Positions 54,644 through 58,079 of a stretch of DNA of 58,079 nucleotides are shown piece by piece. A program made the translations under genes and the position numbers. The notes under the pieces were generated by a model that saw only the letters and a list, made by a program, of their open reading frames with translations, ran no database searches and had not been told where the DNA came from. The stretch comes from an uncultured Flavobacteriales bacterium (GTDB lineage Bacteria > Bacteroidota > Bacteroidia > Flavobacteriales_D > Parvicellaceae). How positions within the stretch are numbered: position 1 is the stretch's first letter; the number at the start of each line of letters is the position of its first letter. The DNA lies in contig CAJWDP010000018.1 in assembly GCA_913030835.1 (NCBI GenBank), positions 1 to 58,079 of the forward strand, given 5' to 3'.

Positions 54644-55359
54644 TCCAAAAGTTCGTGCAAAACGGTGTGTGAATTTATGGTTTTTATGCCCTCCAGCTGA
54701 TAAACGTAATACCGTATGAGCGTTTCCAGTATTTCTTTCCTTAGTGTTCGGTTTATCGTTAGTGCGCTCAATCCCTCAAAATTCGTGCCCATTATTGTTA
54801 CAATTGCTTCTGATGCTGGGGGGCTTGCATCCCCCTTTGTCCTCCCTTCGCTCTTAAATGTCCCCTCCAAGAGATCCAATGCACTTCCGGGTTTATAGCT
54901 TTCAACGTCGGGCGAGATTCCCAGAAAAAAAGTCAGCTGGAGCATAAACAGCAGGTGTGTATTTGGGTCGTAGTCTACCCGATCCATTTCCAGTAGAAAA
55001 GACTCTACGAATCGAAACAGCTCATCGTTCTTTTCTTCCTGTGGGATGGCTTTATAGAGCAGCTCATTCATAAAGATCAGGGCTGCTGATTTGTAGATCT
55101 GGTTGTGTAACGACTTAAAGGGTTTTCTGAGCTCGATGGACTTGGTGGTGTATAGGTCCCTTTTTTCAGAAAAATAATACTCGACCGAGACCAATGACAG
55201 TGCCGGAAATTTTGATTTTGCGCCCTTTGATGCCGTTCTTCGAGCGCCTTTTTTGAGTAGGGAGATCACTCCTTTTTCTTTCGTCAGCACCTTAATGATC
55301 AGGCTTGATTCAGAATAAGTTATGTAATGCAATACTATGCCCTGGTCTGCTACTAACAT
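54640..55359 (-). CDS. recO: DNA repair protein RecO
   Basis: 239 residues. The N-terminal OB-fold (LVADQGIVLHYITYSESSLIIKVLTKEKGVISLLKKGARR) is the RecO signature, followed by the all-helical C-terminal domain (FMNELLYKAIPQEEKN, FLLEMDRVDYDPNTHLLFMLQL). No CxxC zinc motif is visible; many Bacteroidota RecO lack it. It anneals single strands and assists RecF/RecR at gaps. It overlaps the TonB receptor start. Confidence 0.9.
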   Translation of the reverse strand: MLVADQGIVLHYITYSESSLIIKVLTKEKGVISLLKKGARRTASKGAKSKFPALSLVSVEYYFSEKRDLYTTKSIELRKPFKSLHNQIYKSAALIFMNELLYKAIPQEEKNDELFRFVESFLLEMDRVDYDPNTHLLFMLQLTFFLGISPDVESYKPGSALDLLEGTFKSEGRTKGDASPPASEAIVTIMGTNFEGLSALTINRTLRKEILETLIRYYVYQLEGIKTINSHTVLHELLE

Positions 55360-55375
55360 CGAATAGGTTGGTCCG

Positions 55376-55397
55376 GTAAAAATAGTGCGTAGCGCAC
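55376..55397 (-). terminator. Weak terminator after porZ
   Basis: Minus strand GTGCG-CTA-CGCAC followed by TATTTTT, 6 bp beyond the porZ stop. A short stem; it may act as a partial attenuator between porZ and recO. Confidence 0.45.
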
Positions 55398-55403
55398 ATT
55401 AAA

Positions 55404-57731
55404 TCAGTTGACCACAGCAATTTTTGTAACAATCGCCCTTGAACCGTCTGCGCTCGAGGCAAAAACCAGATAAATTCCACTTTTTACTCTTTGTCCGTCA
55501 AATGTTCGGCCATTCCAGGTTGCCTGGCCGCCATACGATGTGGTTTCGTAGACCAGGTTTCCGCTCACGTCGGTTATTTTTACATCGGAATCCCGAACCA
55601 AGCCTTTAATTGCGATGGTGCCGTCAAATTCAGGTCTTACCGGATTAGGGAAGGCATATACATCGGAAAAGTAATCCCCTCCTTCTGTTGCGGTGCTTTT
55701 GTATGAAACGATGCCGTTGAGTGTTCCAAAAAACACTTCTCCCGTTTCGTCGTTAATTTCAATGTCTCTGATCTCGTTGGAGGGAAGCGGGCTATTTTCT
55801 TCCGTAAAATGATGAATTTGTTCTGTTCCATCTTCACTGATCAGAAATACTCCTGAAGTTTGCGTGCCCATCCATTTTCGGTTTGCACCATCAATTTCGA
55901 TGGTATTAATGGTTTCTGTTTCCAGTAAGATCTGCACATTACCATCCTGTTCGATCAGGATCTGCTGGGCGTCAAAATCTCCTCCACTGAATACAGATTC
56001 GGGGTTGTAAATTACAGCAGGCCCCAGCTCCGTTCCGATCCAGACCTCTCCGTCAAGATCCAGTGCTACACAGTTTACGTTAGCGGTTGGAAGGCCGCCG
56101 CCGCCGAGTGTGGTCGTTAACAATTCACACTGATCATCGGACTCGTCTTCCGGAGTCTGATTAGTGCTATACACAAACACACCGGTTTTTGGGGCAGCTG
56201 CCCAAATTGAGCCCGCGACGGTCATCACCGAATTGGTAATCCGCGTTGTATTGTTCAGCTGCGAACAGGAAAAGGCCTTCCATGTGCCGGATGGTGTCTT
56301 CAGACAAATGGGCGCATCTGAACGGGAGCTGGTTACCCATAGATTGCCATCATTGTCGAAATGACATTGTCCCAGATCATAATAGTTGGTCATTCCACTT
56401 CTTTCCAAGAGGCTGGAGTTGTTCTTGTTGTACAAGCCGGTCACCTCATCGCCTAAAATTTCCATTAGGCCAATTTCAGAGCTAGAGGATACAAATACAT
56501 GGTTCGGGTCATTCGGATCGATTACCACATAAGTGAAATCGTATGCTCCTGAGCTGTCCAGCTCCGGTGAATTGTTGGAGAACTTATTGTACATGATCCA
56601 GTACTCATCTGTAAACCGATACAATCCATTTCTACTGAAGGCATTGCTTCCCAAATTTCCATACAATTGTCCGGATGCCACCCAAAGATCGCCGTTAAAA
56701 AAACTCATTGAATAATTCTGGCTATAGGCCGGGCCAACCGGTTGATACCCTTGTGTATTCCAATTGCTCTCCGCTCGGATCAACCCTTTCGACTGGGATG
56801 CGATCCAGGTCGTAGATCCATCGTGATGCGCATCATTGGCGTTGAAAAAATTGCCCCCGTAATTGTACAGGTTCTCAAACCGATCGTTGACGTTTTCGAG
56901 CAGAGCAACAGAACCCGTATGAACAACTACCAGTTTGCCGTTGCCCGATTTTACATTCAGGATTTCCAATCCTGATTCATTGAGGTCCAGCTCCCAGGCA
57001 GCCCCATCGAATGCATACAGCGTGTCATCGTTGTATCCCGAGTTTTGTTGAGCAACATAAAGTTTTCCCTCAAAAAACTCCACATTGGCAACTGTTTTGC
57101 CTGAATGGGGCAGGTCGGTTCTTCGAGTCCATTGTGAATAATCCGACAAGAACGGATTTGTCTCGTCAGCTTCCTTGAGTCCGTCGGACAGTGCTGCATA
57201 GATCGTATTTCCGTCTGTAGCTACATCATTTACCTGAGCATATTCCCCCCCATCTCCAATGATGTAGGTGTCTTTCACTTCTTGTTTTCGGATGTCCAAC
57301 TTTACAATACCAAATCCAGTTGCTAGGTACGCCCAGTCCCCTTCGCAATGAATTCCGTAAATCTTTTTGTCTCCGCTGATGCTTGAGTTGGTAATGTCAG
57401 GCATGTTGATCGTGGAGGTGTTTTGTATCAGGTCAATATTTCCGTTGCTGTAACCAACAACCACGGTGCTGTTGTTTTGGTTGTATGCAAGGCTGGAAAT
57501 GCCTATATCCGAAAGGCTTATTCCTTTGATCAGTCGCTCGAGGCTTTGATCAGACAAGTTGTACGTGAACATCGAGTAAGGAGTCGCGACGTAGATCAGG
57601 TCACCATCCTGAACCACCCCCACCGTATTTCTGTAGGGGAAGTGATCTCTCCAGAACCCGATCTCGGGCAGCTGGGCCATACTGGAAAGGGTAAATAGGG
57701 CTCCTAGTACTATTGAAATGATTCGTTTCAC
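55404..57731 (-). CDS. porZ: T9SS protein PorZ
   Basis: 775 residues, GTG start, signal peptide ending SSMAQ. The opening GFWRDHFPYRNTVGVVQDGDLIYVATPYSMFTYNL matches PorZ, which has two beta-propellers and a C-terminal T9SS-type domain. The propeller repeats are seen in DIGISSLAYNQNN, DGEVWIGTELG and RKWMGTQTSGVFLI. The C-terminal block VYAFPNPVRPEFDG ... SGIYLVFAS is a sorting-domain-like fold. PorZ binds the lipid or A-LPS anchor and takes part in the attachment complex. It is adjacent to recO, a common arrangement in this group. Confidence 0.85.
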   Translation of the reverse strand: MKRIISIVLGALFTLSSMAQLPEIGFWRDHFPYRNTVGVVQDGDLIYVATPYSMFTYNLSDQSLERLIKGISLSDIGISSLAYNQNNSTVVVGYSNGNIDLIQNTSTINMPDITNSSISGDKKIYGIHCEGDWAYLATGFGIVKLDIRKQEVKDTYIIGDGGEYAQVNDVATDGNTIYAALSDGLKEADETNPFLSDYSQWTRRTDLPHSGKTVANVEFFEGKLYVAQQNSGYNDDTLYAFDGAAWELDLNESGLEILNVKSGNGKLVVVHTGSVALLENVNDRFENLYNYGGNFFNANDAHHDGSTTWIASQSKGLIRAESNWNTQGYQPVGPAYSQNYSMSFFNGDLWVASGQLYGNLGSNAFSRNGLYRFTDEYWIMYNKFSNNSPELDSSGAYDFTYVVIDPNDPNHVFVSSSSEIGLMEILGDEVTGLYNKNNSSLLERSGMTNYYDLGQCHFDNDGNLWVTSSRSDAPICLKTPSGTWKAFSCSQLNNTTRITNSVMTVAGSIWAAAPKTGVFVYSTNQTPEDESDDQCELLTTTLGGGGLPTANVNCVALDLDGEVWIGTELGPAVIYNPESVFSGGDFDAQQILIEQDGNVQILLETETINTIEIDGANRKWMGTQTSGVFLISEDGTEQIHHFTEENSPLPSNEIRDIEINDETGEVFFGTLNGIVSYKSTATEGGDYFSDVYAFPNPVRPEFDGTIAIKGLVRDSDVKITDVSGNLVYETTSYGGQATWNGRTFDGQRVKSGIYLVFASSADGSRAIVTKIAVVN

Positions 57732-57826
57732 TGCTAGCTACAAACTAAAGAAATTAAATTTTATTGTAAGAATTTCTACTACTTTTGTTCTTTGATTCGA
57801 CATCTACGCGATGTCTTTTCTGATAA

Positions 57827-57900
57827 GGGCTCGTGGCGCAACTGAATAGCGCACTGGATTTCGGCTCCAGCGGTTGCAGGTTTGAATCCTGCCGGGCTCA
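57827..57900 (+). tRNA. tRNA-Arg (TCG)
   Basis: Complete 74-base tRNA. Acceptor strands GGGCTCG/CGGGCTC pair with two G-T wobble pairs; D-stem GCGC/GCGC; anticodon stem CTGGA/TCCAG with loop TTTCGGC, anticodon TCG; T-arm GCAGG/CCTGC. CCA is not encoded. Reads CGA codons and, by wobble, other CGN codons. Confidence 0.92.
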
Positions 57901-57910
57901 CACTGATAAA

Positions 57911-57939
57911 AGCGTTTGCCAGAGGCAAGCGCTTTTTTT
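57911..57939 (+). terminator. Terminator after tRNA-Arg
   Basis: AGCGTTTGCC-AGA-GGCAAGCGCT, 10-bp stem with one G-T pair, then a seven-T run. Begins 10 bp after the tRNA. Confidence 0.9.
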
Positions 57940-58079
57940 GTGGAAACAAGTCAAGTTCACTTGAATTTGTTGACGCAGAAAAAGTGGGCAATGAGTGAAA
58001 CGAATGAACGCTTTTATCCACTGTACGTCGGGCACAAAGGATCAATTTAGTAATCCTGTCGTGGTAACTAGACCAAATG

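Noticed and set aside
57799-57819. GACATC-TACGC-GATGTC hairpin with TTTTC just upstream of tRNA-Arg
   Set aside because: Short stem and weak T-run; no plus-strand gene precedes it, so I do not call it a terminator.
57779-58045. 88-codon open frame on the minus strand
   Set aside because: It runs antisense through the complete tRNA-Arg and its terminator; such frames are a well-known artefact and the peptide has no supporting feature.
1-58079. Prophage, insertion sequence or secretion island
   Set aside because: No integrase, transposase, phage structural gene, terminal repeat or abrupt composition change seen; the tRNAs at the edges show no attachment-site duplication.

Overview
The window comes from a free-living, probably marine member of the Flavobacteriales (Bacteroidota; a Crocinitomicaceae/Cryomorphaceae-like organism is my best guess). 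The evidence is the type IX secretion system (T9SS) components PorW/SprE and PorZ, several secreted proteins with C-terminal T9SS sorting domains, many lipoproteins, families largely restricted to Bacteroidota (DUF4837, DUF4292), an ATP synthase operon lacking the beta and epsilon genes, and TAnnTTTG-type promoter elements. I see no phage, insertion sequence, CRISPR array or rRNA. A partial tRNA-Val lies at the left edge and a complete tRNA-Arg near the right edge.

Layout. 1-5.3 kb: tRNA-Val end, a CotH-like lipoprotein with a DUF2490-like barrel protein, two secreted T9SS-type proteins, a HAD phosphatase and methylmalonyl-CoA epimerase. 5.6-10.7 kb: an orphan peptide-binding lipoprotein, an unknown lipoprotein, a LysE exporter with an FAD amine oxidase, a 47-residue small protein too short for routine calling, and a small membrane protein. 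10.7-21.6 kb: a tightly packed minus-strand envelope block (DUF4837 lipoprotein, MltD-like transglycosylase, GatA, TatA, EnvC-like factor, DUF4292 lipoprotein, TPR lipoprotein, sugar nucleotidyltransferase, dUTPase, flippase). 21.7-24 kb: enoyl-CoA hydratase and an NtrY-like kinase. 24-30.5 kb: the ATP synthase operon (atpZ-like, membrane protein, a, c, b, delta, alpha, gamma), preceded by and overlapping a bactofilin gene. 30.6-36.1 kb: PorW/SprE, divergent from an M23 endopeptidase, then two secreted or lipoprotein genes. 36.1-36.95 kb: 850 bp without a recognisable gene but with a strong hairpin. 37-49.4 kb: subtilisin-like T9SS protease, a site-2 protease with an unusual periplasmic extension, an unknown secreted protein, a cation/proton antiporter, ALDH7 and an M43 metalloprotease. 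49.4-57.7 kb: PorZ, RecO, a TonB-dependent receptor and an S9 peptidase on the minus strand, then tRNA-Arg.

How the genes fit together. Many encode envelope building and protein export. PorW and PorZ belong to the T9SS; the M43, S8 and small jelly-roll-like proteins are likely cargo. The M23, EnvC-like and MltD-like proteins, the bactofilin and the flippase handle peptidoglycan and surface glycans. RseP-type proteolysis probably links the envelope to stress signalling. The peptidases, TonB receptor and peptide-binding protein suggest growth on protein. The most unusual features are the N-terminally extended RseP, the small unannotated gene, several perfect palindromes in regulatory regions, stem-loops inside the atp operon and the gene-free hairpin region at 36 kb.
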